Numbered from the stretch's first letter, positions 17,745-26,282 are shown. The stretch: 46,523 nt of DNA from Nitrososphaerota archaeon (GCA_021159365.1 JAGGRY010000052.1:1-46523), one strand, 5' to 3'. Numbers and translations are program-made. The notes: generated by a model from the sequence alone, not told the origin.

Positions 17745-18143
17745 TTACGGCCCGGTGAACTTTGCCACGAAGGCTGAGTATAACCCCAATCCCGCGAAGA
17801 GCATTAAGAGGAAACTGAAGAACAGCATGTATTTCGTTGTTCTAGGGTCTCCAGACCTAGTCGCCGCGTTTACATACAGCCAAAGCCCTCCAAAACCCAT
17901 TAAATAATACAGGAAGATTATCATGGTCTCCGCGTGAGTCTGTCTATTGATAGTCCAGATGAAGACCCTTATCCCACCTCCTCGGAGGAATATGAGTCCT
18001 AAAACATCTCCCGCGGTTAGGGAGTAGATCGATCCACTGACGAAGACTAGGATCGCTACAATTATCGCGGCTATTATCGCCTTATTCATGGTCTCCGATC
18101 TTACGAGGTCGGCGACTTTCTTACTAATCCTATTCAAGGACAT
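17745..18143 (-). CDS. OST3/OST6-like membrane protein (oligosaccharyltransferase-associated)
   Basis: This is a 132-aa protein with three membrane segments (about 21-42, 72-92 and 105-126). The spacing and residues match the membrane half of eukaryotic OST3/OST6 (TUSC3/MAGT1): an SG in the first segment, a loop ending in a QxxxAE motif (NRQTHAETMIIFL), then NAATRSGD before the last helix and a FxxKFTG end. Human TUSC3 has the corresponding QFVAESHIIL, NEAATSKGD and SKYHG. The thioredoxin domain of the eukaryotic protein is missing. The likely place is the cytoplasmic membrane next to the AglB/STT3 glycosyltransferase, which is not in the window. The match is from memory, not from a search. 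It is the last gene of the minus-strand series. Confidence 0.68.
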   Translation of the reverse strand: MSLNRISKKVADLVRSETMNKAIIAAIIVAILVFVSGSIYSLTAGDVLGLIFLRGGGIRVFIWTINRQTHAETMIIFLYYLMGFGGLWLYVNAATRSGDPRTTKYMLFFSFLLMLFAGLGLYSAFVAKFTGP

Positions 18144-18179
18144 TCAAGACCTTAACATGACTAGGGAATTAAAAACCCT

Positions 18180-19727
18180 TTACTCAGCTCTCGCCCTAAA
18201 TTCAAGCATTACTCCGGTGGCTTCAACGAAGTCCCTCCTAAGATTGGATAGCTTGGGGATCAAATCCCCGTTAATGGTGAAAACCACCTTATCGAGCGAG
18301 ACAAATTCTATAGATGCATCTGGATCAAATGATTTAATCTGTTTAATGAGGAGTTCAGCTCTTTCCCTCAAATATTTGATCCTCTCCTTAAGCTTTTCAA
18401 CCTCGACGATGAGCTTTCCACCATCTGAATAAATCTCATATTCAACGTCTCCCTTCGGCAGATTTCTGATCTCCACGAGCGGCTTAATGTGGGTTGGATC
18501 TCTGCCGGTTGGAGCCCTAATAGTCATATTTAGTTCATAGATCCTCAGGATCTTATCCATGGCTAGGATCAAGAAGTTCAGCGTCTTGGTTAAGAGGTCT
18601 AGATCGAGCTTGCTCACAAATCTCTTCAGCACTTGAAGCGGATCATCCGCGTAGATGATCCCGATTACAGTTATCCCCGCGAGCCTAAGCTTTATGAATG
18701 ATTTAAAATCCTTGGAACTGCTCATATCGTTGAGGAAGACGCAGTCAGGCTTGATTTGGATCAAGAATTCCGCGGTCTTCTCAATATCCCCCTCAAGCAG
18801 GCCATAGCATGTTAAGTCTCCGACTTCTCCCAGCATCTTACCATATTCAACCACTTTGACCATTCCCCCTTTTTCTCGATAGGTGTTCATGAGTATCTTA
18901 GCGAGTTCAAGAACTCCTGACTCCGGTGCGCCGATCACGAGAATTCCTGCAGATTTATTCCAAATTCTCTCCATCAAGATGCTTAGTGGCTTGACCTCGA
19001 ATCTAGGCTTAAACGATAGTCTCCTGATTATCAGCTCAAGTTTATCCGAGAATGGGGGCTTAGCGATTGCTATCCTGTAATCCCTCAATTGGAGGATCAT
19101 GGCTCCAGTCTTCAAGATCTTTATGCTACATTCATCGCTTAACCTACATTCGCCGATAATTTCCTCAATAAGTTCATTCATCTCTTCCTCGCTAAGCGGC
19201 TCATCCTTAATCTTGATTAGCTTAACCTCTTCTCCATCCACGATCTTCGCCATAGGATATGATCCCGACGCAAATTCAAGTAAAATCGTCTCTGGAGTGA
19301 GATAATCTTCAAACTTGAACTTCTCCCTCCTCACATAGGCTTCAACATATTTTACCGAGATTCCCTCAGCCTCGGCTACCAATGCTTGAACATAGTCTGA
19401 TGTGTATAAGGTTCCTTTCTCAGATTTTGCGACATCCCTAATGAGGGCATCTATTCTACCGCTTCTCGCGAGTTTTATGTCTTCGAGGCTCGGTCTTTCT
19501 CCGACAAATTTCACCGTCAAGCCCTTAGATTCGGCGATCTCCCTTATCCTCTTCACCTCTTCGAGTCCCTTAAACCCGACATCTCTACCCTTCGATGCTT
19601 GAGCCTGAAGCTCATCTATCACGGCCGCGGGAATTATTATCTCGCATTCCCCTATCTCCCCGTTCTCAAGCATCTTTGAGAATCTACCATTAATCACAAT
19701 GCTCGTATCTAAAACCGCCTTATCCAT
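18180..19727 (-). CDS. PIN-domain ATPase (PINA-like) with a degenerate P-loop
   Basis: The domain order matches the archaeal PINA family: N-terminal PIN nuclease (1-130), a linker, a VirB11/PilT-type ATPase (about 245-400) and a KH-like C-terminus. PINA of Sulfolobus is a hexameric ATPase tied to Holliday-junction processing. The PIN acidic residues appear intact (D7, E39, D93, D111). The ATPase is not: the Walker A position reads GAPESGVLE (266-274), lacking the GK[ST] lysine, and the Walker B position reads KPDCVFLNDM where the family has an aspartate-glutamate pair. The surrounding fold markers (LEGDIEKTAEFL, LRLAGITVIGIIYAD) are retained. Length, 515 aa, is normal. It follows the exported protein gene by 24 bases. 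Confidence 0.88.
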   Translation of the reverse strand: MDKAVLDTSIVINGRFSKMLENGEIGECEIIIPAAVIDELQAQASKGRDVGFKGLEEVKRIREIAESKGLTVKFVGERPSLEDIKLARSGRIDALIRDVAKSEKGTLYTSDYVQALVAEAEGISVKYVEAYVRREKFKFEDYLTPETILLEFASGSYPMAKIVDGEEVKLIKIKDEPLSEEEMNELIEEIIGECRLSDECSIKILKTGAMILQLRDYRIAIAKPPFSDKLELIIRRLSFKPRFEVKPLSILMERIWNKSAGILVIGAPESGVLELAKILMNTYREKGGMVKVVEYGKMLGEVGDLTCYGLLEGDIEKTAEFLIQIKPDCVFLNDMSSSKDFKSFIKLRLAGITVIGIIYADDPLQVLKRFVSKLDLDLLTKTLNFLILAMDKILRIYELNMTIRAPTGRDPTHIKPLVEIRNLPKGDVEYEIYSDGGKLIVEVEKLKERIKYLRERAELLIKQIKSFDPDASIEFVSLDKVVFTINGDLIPKLSNLRRDFVEATGVMLEFRARAE

Positions 19728-19751
19728 GTCCTCAGCAAATATTTGAGGAAT

Positions 19752-21212
19752 CTAGGCTATAAACCATTTAGATATTGGACCACGAAACCTCAATACAATA
19801 TAAAGGATGATCAACGCCGCTGTAATGAACATCTCAACGATCGCGATGAATCTCAATAATTCATCAACATCATATATTCTATGAAGTTTCAGCTTCACTG
19901 AAGTATCCGAAGAAAGCTGTATTGTCGTGGATCCCCTAAGCTCCGCCGCCTCGACTTCCAACCGATATATTCCAGGTGGCAGTAGATAGGAGCATTTCCC
20001 ATCCATAATCTCCATAGATCTTCCATTTATCCTGAGTTTCCCATTTTTCAAGATTTCTCCATCCCGGTCGACTACTGTTATACTTAGTTTATGGAGTTTT
20101 ATAGGAATCTCTGCCACTTCTCCAGCCTTAAGACTCACGCCGATCACCCCAACTTTGAAACCATTTACAAATATGTCAACCACTCCTCGAGTTGGATGTA
20201 GAGATTTTCTTGGAAGAGGTTCTATTTGCTTGAGCAAGATATATGAGGTGTCGCCCAGAGTGGTTGATAACATGTTTTCAACATGTATGGTCAAGTTGCT
20301 CAAAGCTCCATGGCTTGGATCATAAAATCTTAAAATTGATATGGGAGGCTTCAATTCAATTGTCTTAACATCCTCTTCGGTCGCGAGTAATATGTTAACA
20401 GATTGATTTAATAGATTTCTCAGCGGCATAATTATTGACCTGCTCACAGATTTTCCCATGAAGTTTCTAAATCCCCCGTCAAGAATGTATATGGGGCTGT
20501 AGATGTTCTCCGTCTCATTCAATCTTATTCTCATGAGTGCTTCACCGATTCTAAGCGGTAGTAGTCCACCGGCTCCAACGGAATGGAGTTCTGGAAGAAT
20601 TAGTGAAGCATTTCCACCCTTAATCCTTACCAATATTCTTCCGACAATGGACTCGGATTCAAATCTATATGATGCTCCGTCGAGAAATCCTTGATAGATG
20701 AATTTCTTAGGATATATTATGTCCCCTGCATATTCTCCATCAGGGATCGAAGAGTTTAATTGTATATTGTTTCGAATTCCAGCGATCATCAAGATCATGT
20801 TAGAGTTCGATGGATTGAGGAAAACTGCCCCGGATCCATTGAATATCTCGGCCACAAGATTTTCTCCTGAGAATCTATACTTTATCCATGGACTTTCATC
20901 ATTCGGATCTCTTAGAAGTATCTGGAGTTCTCCTTTACTTGTCCTAAGAATCCACGTTCCTTTAGGGGAGTCTTCTCCAAAGACCTTTAGAAGCATAGGC
21001 TCTCCTCTAACAGTTATCGTCGATTCACTTCCCTTCGGCGAGATGAGAGTTATATGCGAATCCCCTCCGAGGGAAATTGCCCAAAGACTTTCACCTATTT
21101 GAAACTCTAGAACGCCATCGTCGACGAAGGGGAGGAGATTGAAGCTTGAGTATCCGATCATTAACTGATCTTTAATCAGCATGGGATGAAGTGTTAAGAG
21201 GAGCATAATCAT
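19752..21212 (-). CDS. Exported beta-rich protein with C-terminal membrane anchor
   Basis: No family is recognised. A hydrophobic N-terminus (MIMLLLTLHPMLI) suggests a signal peptide. The bulk (about 25-450) is beta-rich and extracellular-looking, with many N-x-S/T sequons (for example NGSG, NASL, NETE, NQSV). A late Ig- or carboxypeptidase-regulatory-like stretch (LRINGRSMEI, LPPGIYRLEVEAAEL) and one membrane helix (about 458-477) precede a short basic end. The predicted ATG 21212 lacks a good ribosome site; a CTG at 21239 has an ideal one (GAGGTGA, 21247-21253) and would complete the signal peptide (LIGKILTFSM). It probably belongs to the MoxR/DUF58 complex by position. Confidence 0.72.
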   Translation of the reverse strand: MIMLLLTLHPMLIKDQLMIGYSSFNLLPFVDDGVLEFQIGESLWAISLGGDSHITLISPKGSESTITVRGEPMLLKVFGEDSPKGTWILRTSKGELQILLRDPNDESPWIKYRFSGENLVAEIFNGSGAVFLNPSNSNMILMIAGIRNNIQLNSSIPDGEYAGDIIYPKKFIYQGFLDGASYRFESESIVGRILVRIKGGNASLILPELHSVGAGGLLPLRIGEALMRIRLNETENIYSPIYILDGGFRNFMGKSVSRSIIMPLRNLLNQSVNILLATEEDVKTIELKPPISILRFYDPSHGALSNLTIHVENMLSTTLGDTSYILLKQIEPLPRKSLHPTRGVVDIFVNGFKVGVIGVSLKAGEVAEIPIKLHKLSITVVDRDGEILKNGKLRINGRSMEIMDGKCSYLLPPGIYRLEVEAAELRGSTTIQLSSDTSVKLKLHRIYDVDELLRFIAIVEMFITAALIILYIVLRFRGPISKWFIA

Positions 21213-21235
21213 TGAAAATGTGAGGATCTTCCCGA

Positions 21236-21940
21236 TCAGATGAATTTCACCTCAAGGTTAAGATAAAGGACGAGAAATATAGTAAGAATCAAGCTTAGGA
21301 GTATTGAGGAGATCCAAGCATATCCGGGAGAGTATCTCGATAATATTGTTAAGCCTAGGATGGGGAGAGCGGATAATATGAGGGTTATAAGAGATTTATG
21401 GCTGGATATTATCGTTGACGTCGAAGGTCTTAAGAGTCTGAAGATATGATAGAGGAGAGCGACGATAGATGGAACCATCACGATTGAGAATATGGGATCC
21501 GTGACTCCTTGAAATTCTCTAAACCCATAGAGGAGATTTCTAAGAAATAGCTCGGATGTTATGCGGGTCTTTGAAGCTGCTAGGAGGTTTATGTCAAGGA
21601 ATATTGAGATTAGATATACGGCTAGATAGGTGTGCGGTGAGTCATGATTAAACGCGATTAAGGGTAAGAGTAGTGTCAAGGCAATTATGTATCCCGCCGC
21701 CAATCCCATTATCGGTTGCGGATGATTAAGTAAGAATAAGGTGAATGAGGCTATCGCCGGCACATAGAGTGTAGCAACTATAACATCAGCCATATATCCT
21801 GATAAGACCATTAAGACCAAGCCCGCAAATCCCATGAATAGGAATAAATCTGGTGTCTTGAGAGCCGCGAAGACCATTATAGATGAATATATTGATGGAA
21901 GGCATATCAATATGATTAAAATTTTCTCCAACAGTTTCAT
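21236..21940 (-). CDS. Polytopic membrane protein of the MoxR/DUF58 series
   Basis: This 234-aa protein is nearly all membrane, with about seven hydrophobic segments and short loops. No catalytic motif or family is recognised. The start ATG 21940 lies two bases after the DUF58 stop, with GGAGAG just upstream, and its stop TGA overlaps the proposed CTG start of the next gene. Its position between DUF58 and the exported beta-rich protein suggests it is the membrane component of that assembly, but this is inference. Confidence 0.75.
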   Translation of the reverse strand: MKLLEKILIILICLPSIYSSIMVFAALKTPDLFLFMGFAGLVLMVLSGYMADVIVATLYVPAIASFTLFLLNHPQPIMGLAAGYIIALTLLLPLIAFNHDSPHTYLAVYLISIFLDINLLAASKTRITSELFLRNLLYGFREFQGVTDPIFSIVMVPSIVALLYHIFRLLRPSTSTIISSHKSLITLILSALPILGLTILSRYSPGYAWISSILLSLILTIFLVLYLNLEVKFI

Positions 21941-21942
21941 GA

Positions 21943-23166
21943 CTAGACTCTCCTCTTAAATGAGAGAAGTCTTCTAAGAGTTTCTTGAAGTCTTTCGATA
22001 TCTGTGATAGAGTACTGGAATCCAATCTGATCCGCATTTAATCTAAGTCTTTTATCTTCGGCCTCAATGATCTTTGATGCATATTCCCTACCATAGTATT
22101 TGATGAGTTCTCCTCCTAAATTTACAGCTATCAATATCAGATCGATCCGCCTAGACTCCACGAGTTGCTTAATCGCGGTGATTTCATATTCGTCGACGAA
22201 TCTCGTGAGATAGATTATCTGCAGGTTTCTTGGAATATCCTCAGCTTCGATCAGCTTCAAGCCGAATGAGCCGTAACCCAGTAGAGCTGTTGCAAACTTT
22301 CCTTCTCCTAGATATTTTGCAAGCCAGATTCTCGTTCCTTCCCTTATATGAGATAAAGTTACTAAGAGTGTCTGCTGGAGGATTTCTGCTTCCACGATTC
22401 CATTATCCGGTAATTCTAGGTCAAATCCGCTTCCAATAAATATCGCCAAGTCAGTTCTCTTGAGTTTATCGAATTGCTTGACATAAACCTCCCCTTCTAC
22501 AGACCTTGCGACTTTTTTCCAATCTATTCTCCTCGCCTGGAGTTCATGGATCTCTGGGAGACTAATCCTATATTCATGCTCTATTCCTATGAACGGATTT
22601 TTCGATAATCCGGGAGACGGATATCTTGATCTAGAACGCGCTATCGGTTGTGAGATGAGTTTACTAGATTTTAGGAAGAGTATGGCGGTTCTTGGATAGA
22701 TCTCAAACTCCTTCACGAGTATTCCAAGCGGGTCAAATACAGCGGCCCTTAAAGGTCCTATAAATCGAATTCCCACATCATCAGATTTCGCCGTGAATTC
22801 TATCAGGATCTCTCTTCCAGCGGATAAAGCCCCTGTCCAAACGTTTGAACCCCTGACTAAGTATAGGTCTCCTGAATCGACCTCGATCTTAACTGGGAGT
22901 TTCCTCCACTTCCTCAAGGAGATGGATCCCTTAATTTTTACCTCATGATTTATAGCCGCTGGGTTTGGGCTTATGGATAGAATCGATACGAAATCTTCTT
23001 TTGATATCTTCTTGAGCTCTCTCGATGCGATGATGACGTATAATGTGATAAAAGTCATTATGTATAAGGTTGTGATTATTATTGGCTGAAGATTTAAGAT
23101 TAATGAGATGAGAAAGAATGTTGCTGAAACTTGATAGACGTATAAAGCTCTCTTATTGAGCATCAT
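21943..23166 (-). CDS. DUF58 (MoxR-associated, vWA-like) protein
   Basis: DUF58 proteins sit beside MoxR ATPases in many bacteria and archaea. Two N-terminal membrane helices (about 8-46) are followed by a beta-rich stretch (EVKIKGSISLRKWRKLP). The DUF58 signature lies at LQARRIDWKKVARSVEGEV and YVKQFDKLKRTDLAIFIGSG. The following part resembles a von Willebrand A fold, with LAIFIGSG in place of a strict DxSxS metal site, so metal binding may be lost. At 407 aa the size fits. It overlaps moxR by ATGA (23163-23166). Confidence 0.88.
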   Translation of the reverse strand: MMLNKRALYVYQVSATFFLISLILNLQPIIITTLYIMTFITLYVIIASRELKKISKEDFVSILSISPNPAAINHEVKIKGSISLRKWRKLPVKIEVDSGDLYLVRGSNVWTGALSAGREILIEFTAKSDDVGIRFIGPLRAAVFDPLGILVKEFEIYPRTAILFLKSSKLISQPIARSRSRYPSPGLSKNPFIGIEHEYRISLPEIHELQARRIDWKKVARSVEGEVYVKQFDKLKRTDLAIFIGSGFDLELPDNGIVEAEILQQTLLVTLSHIREGTRIWLAKYLGEGKFATALLGYGSFGLKLIEAEDIPRNLQIIYLTRFVDEYEITAIKQLVESRRIDLILIAVNLGGELIKYYGREYASKIIEAEDKRLRLNADQIGFQYSITDIERLQETLRRLLSFKRRV

Positions 23167-24104
23167 CTTGGAGCAGGCACCTCTTCAAGTATTTCATCGA
23201 GTATCTTCATCACTTCATCTATGGATTCAAGGGGGTTCATGCTCCCGCCTTTCAGGATTATCCTATGGTTGACAACGAGTTTTAGAACGGATTTCACATG
23301 ATCTGGAATCACGTAATCCTTCCCGTTTATCGCCGCCTCGGCTCTTGAAGCGTAAAGGAGGGCGACTTCACCTCTTGGACTAACACCTAAGGCTATTCTC
23401 TCATGATTTCTGGTGGCCTCCGCGAGTTTAACAATGTATTCTATGATCGATTGATCAACCCTAACCTTAGATGTAATTTCTATCGCTTTAAGAATGTCTT
23501 GTGGAGATGCGATCGGATTAACATCTACTTTCTCGCCATGGATGAGTTTTTTCGAGAGCATCTCAAGCTCTGTTTCTCGACCTGGATACCCCATCGCGAC
23601 TCTAATTAGAAATCTGTCAACCTCAGCCTCGGGAAGATAATATGTTCCTTCAAACTCAATCGGGTTTTGAGTGGCTATTATCAAGAATGGTCTTGGAAGC
23701 GGGTATTTGACTCCTTCAACGGTGACCTGTCTTTCCTGCATTGCCTCTAGGAGAGCTGATTGAGATCTCGGAGAAGCCCTGTTTATCTCATCTGCGAGGA
23801 CGATGTTCGAGAATATTGGCCCTTTCCTGAATTCAAACTTTCCGGTAGCTCTATTGTAGATCTGGGATCCTATTATATCGCTTGGAAGTATGTCCGCCGT
23901 GAACTGAATTCTCTTAAACTCTAAACCTAGAGCTGAGGAGAACGCTCTCGCAAGATAAGTCTTGGCGATTCCTGGAGGACCTTCGATGAGAACATGTCCC
24001 TCGGACAGTAATGCTACTAAGAGGGCGTGTATAGCGTCATCCATTCCAGCTATTATCTGATGCACCGCCTCAGTCAACTTCGCGGCGAGGTCTTCTATAA
24101 TCAT
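23163..24104 (-). CDS. MoxR-family AAA+ ATPase
   Basis: MoxR ATPases act as chaperones that insert cofactors or activate partner complexes containing vWA-type proteins. Walker A is GPPGIAKTYLARAF, Walker B is NIVLADEINRASPRSQSALL, and sensor 1 is IIATQNPIEFEGTYYLPEAE followed by the arginine-finger region VDRFLIRVAMGYPG. The C-terminal lid domain has GVSPRGEVALLYASRAEA. The length of 313 aa is normal. It overlaps the 54-aa gene upstream and the DUF58 gene downstream by ATGA, so the three are very likely coupled. Confidence 0.95.
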   Translation of the reverse strand: MIIEDLAAKLTEAVHQIIAGMDDAIHALLVALLSEGHVLIEGPPGIAKTYLARAFSSALGLEFKRIQFTADILPSDIIGSQIYNRATGKFEFRKGPIFSNIVLADEINRASPRSQSALLEAMQERQVTVEGVKYPLPRPFLIIATQNPIEFEGTYYLPEAEVDRFLIRVAMGYPGRETELEMLSKKLIHGEKVDVNPIASPQDILKAIEITSKVRVDQSIIEYIVKLAEATRNHERIALGVSPRGEVALLYASRAEAAINGKDYVIPDHVKSVLKLVVNHRIILKGGSMNPLESIDEVMKILDEILEEVPAPR

Positions 24105-24265
24105 CTCCGCTTTCTCACCTTCTCAAATTCCCATGCGATTAAATCACTTCTAGCAGTTTTCTTGCGTTTTGATGGAGTTCTCCTATAAGGTGGATAAGTT
24201 GGTATAAGAAACGTTGCGGCCAGGAATATAGATGATATGAAGACTAAGAATAGTATCCAGCTCAC
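24101..24265 (-). CDS. 54-aa single-pass membrane protein between DUF4129-like and moxR
   Basis: A GTG start (24263-24265) overlaps the stop of the upstream gene as GTGA, and its own TGA (24101-24103) overlaps the moxR start as ATGA, so the gene exactly fills a gap that is otherwise unexplained. The product starts MSWILFLVFISSIFLAATFL, a clear membrane helix, followed by YPPYRRTPSKRKKTARSD and a basic helical end (LIAWEFEKVRKRR). A GAGG stretch lies just before the GTG. Double overlap in a tightly packed series makes a real gene much more likely than chance. The function is unknown; a small adapter between the membrane and MoxR is possible. Confidence 0.75.
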   Translation of the reverse strand: MSWILFLVFISSIFLAATFLIPTYPPYRRTPSKRKKTARSDLIAWEFEKVRKRR

Positions 24266-24726
24266 CTCGATTCACCTACCATTTCTTTACATATCTTCTC
24301 AAGCTCATCAAGTTTGGATCTAAACTCCCAGACATCTTCTCTATTCGGACTTCTTCCACCGAACCTAACAGGTTCATATATTTTGTAGAGTTTGATTAAT
24401 CTTTCACCAACTTTATCCGGAAACTTTGCACATACTTTATCGACGACTTCCATAGCAGTCAAGCTCTTCGAGAGTTTTAATTTAGTGAGCTTTTCTAGAT
24501 CGTTAAGAATTATCTTAAAGGTCTCCTTCACAGCAGTTGAGTCATCGTTCTCCTTAAGTAGCTGATCAAATATTATCGTCCACCTCATGGTCTCCTCCGA
24601 AGCTTTATTCACTTCCCGCCTTTTGAGAAGCCTCAATAATCGTAATGTGAAGGAGATTATGATTACCGCGAGGATTGCATCGATTAAGATCCACATAATT
24701 CTATCATAGGTCATCTGTGGATTCAT
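24262..24726 (-). CDS. DUF4129-like membrane protein
   Basis: This 154-aa protein has one N-terminal membrane helix (about 10-28) and a cytoplasmic helical domain. The end (LIKLYKIYEPVRFGGRSPNREDVWEFRSKL, here named in parts: LIKLYKIYEPVRFGG and DVWEFRSKLDELEK) is like the C-terminal part of DUF4129 proteins, which share operons with MoxR and DUF58 or transglutaminase genes. The overlap with the gene above (ATGA, 24723-24726) and with the small gene below (GTGA) shows tight coupling. The DUF4129 label is from motif recall, so it is moderately sure. Confidence 0.75.
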   Translation of the reverse strand: MNPQMTYDRIMWILIDAILAVIIISFTLRLLRLLKRREVNKASEETMRWTIIFDQLLKENDDSTAVKETFKIILNDLEKLTKLKLSKSLTAMEVVDKVCAKFPDKVGERLIKLYKIYEPVRFGGRSPNREDVWEFRSKLDELEKICKEMVGESR

Positions 24727-25559
24727 GAGGTTTCTTCCTCCAAGATTATCCGCTCGACGGGTAGATAACTTAAGCTCGGGATTACATACGCCGTTGGCCC
24801 ATCTACTTCAAGCGATTTATCCATAGGCATTCCGCCGGGATACTCGATGGAATAACTCATTCTAATCATGTTATACGCCTGATCTGGATTGCTCAATATT
24901 ATGGATGAGTTCAGATCTTCACGATAGAATCTTAGATTGCGCCAGATATCATAGTAAGATACTGAAAGGTAGCCGACATAATATCTCCCAGTTGCGGGGA
25001 GATTGAATGAAAGGGTGATCGGAGTTTTAAGCTTGAATGGATTTCCGTGAACGGTTATCTTTGTTGGCTTTAATCTGTACAGGAATATCTTCACGATGAA
25101 GGTCTTATTTTCATCGACGGTGATTGGAGTTTTCCAAAAATCTGACGGTGCATAATATCTAGCGTTCTCGGCTATCATTAAGGTCGTATTTCCCTTTGGG
25201 GCTCTTAATATAACCACGCCATCGTTTCCGGTGAATCCGCAGCTTTGGGGAATTCTGATGATATGAGGGGTGACTATTGGCATGTGTTTTCCAACGACTA
25301 TAAGTGCTCCTTTAACGGGCTTAAGCTCGTAATTGGTTTCGTTTCCCGTGAAGTTGGCCGATATGCTCATGTCCGCTCTCAAGACCTTCACCTTAATGGT
25401 CACGATATCAGGTATATGTCTGACGGTCATGAGCCTTATCATCTGCGAGATCTTCTCCAATTTTTCAGATGCTCCCTCAAAACTAGGGGAGAAGTATAGG
25501 AAGGATAATAGGAGTAAAATTATCCAGATAGCGGCGAGCATTTCCTTGGATTTAGCCAT
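24723..25559 (-). CDS. Exported or anchored beta-rich protein of the MoxR/DUF58 series
   Basis: A signal-anchor-like N-terminus (MAKSKEMLAAIWIILLLLS) precedes a beta-rich extracellular region of about 250 aa with several N-x-S/T sites and no cysteine pair. The frame reaches TTG 25571, but ATG 25559 gives the natural signal-peptide start. I do not recognise the fold; repeated short strands (RAPKGNTTLMIAENARYY, ITVHGNPFKLKTP) suggest Ig- or carboxypeptidase-regulatory-like modules. It starts 31 bases after the HAD gene and overlaps the DUF4129-like gene by ATGA, so it is the first envelope protein of the series. Confidence 0.72.
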   Translation of the reverse strand: MAKSKEMLAAIWIILLLLSFLYFSPSFEGASEKLEKISQMIRLMTVRHIPDIVTIKVKVLRADMSISANFTGNETNYELKPVKGALIVVGKHMPIVTPHIIRIPQSCGFTGNDGVVILRAPKGNTTLMIAENARYYAPSDFWKTPITVDENKTFIVKIFLYRLKPTKITVHGNPFKLKTPITLSFNLPATGRYYVGYLSVSYYDIWRNLRFYREDLNSSIILSNPDQAYNMIRMSYSIEYPGGMPMDKSLEVDGPTAYVIPSLSYLPVERIILEEETS

Positions 25560-25589
25560 GGTTCTAACCAATTCTAGGCTTGATCATTA

Positions 25590-26282
25590 TTAGGTTTTAT
25601 GAGTAGATTCATCGGATTCTCTGCCTCGACTCATTAACCTTTTAAGAACTTTCGGGATCTCTTTAACATCCTTAATCAGGATATCGGGTTTCGAGTTGAG
25701 TATCAGGTTTATTGGATGGGCTCCTCCTGAAATAGCTATACTCTTGACACCGACCTTGCGCGCGGCTAAGATATCATGGGTTGTATCTCCGATATAGATC
25801 GCTTCAGAGGGTTTTACATTTAGTCTCCTGAGGGTTTCAGCGATGAGCGCCCCATCTGGTTTCATTCTATTAACGTCGGTTCTCGTGACGATTACATCGA
25901 AGAGTTCCTTTATCGAGGTATTCTCTAAGGCTAGATGTACTCCATGTCTCGAGTTATTTGATGCAACGGCCAACTTGAACCCCATGGCCTTAAGCTCTGT
26001 CAGTACTTCTTTCATTCCATCTCTAAGCTCCGCAGCTTCAGCAGCCTCAAGCTCATATGGAATATAGGCTTCATCTACGAGTTTCATCAGATAATCTCTT
26101 GAGAATCCATATTTTTTTATGACCTCTGAGACGATATTCTCTGTTGGGATCTTGGGATCGATCCAATCGACATTCACTCCAATCTCCCTTAATCTCTGGA
26201 TGAATTTCTCCTTAGTCTCCTTAACCTTGAGCTTCATGATGAGGAGTGTTCCATCGAGGTCGAAGATCACGGCTCTAATCAT
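25590..26282 (-). CDS. HAD-superfamily phosphatase (phosphoglycolate-phosphatase-like)
   Basis: HAD motif I is AVIFDLDGTLL with both aspartates, motif II is KLAVASNNSR, motif III lies near RMKPDGALI, and motif IV is AIYIGDTTHDILAARKVG. A helical cap (about 20-85) makes it a C1-type hydrolase such as phosphoglycolate phosphatase; the exact substrate cannot be read. The start ATG 26282 has a divergent promoter region shared with the thiolase gene. It is the first gene of the minus-strand series, 30 bases before the exported protein, and may be transcribed with it without being part of the same function. Confidence 0.9.
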   Translation of the reverse strand: MIRAVIFDLDGTLLIMKLKVKETKEKFIQRLREIGVNVDWIDPKIPTENIVSEVIKKYGFSRDYLMKLVDEAYIPYELEAAEAAELRDGMKEVLTELKAMGFKLAVASNNSRHGVHLALENTSIKELFDVIVTRTDVNRMKPDGALIAETLRRLNVKPSEAIYIGDTTHDILAARKVGVKSIAISGGAHPINLILNSKPDILIKDVKEIPKVLKRLMSRGRESDESTHKT

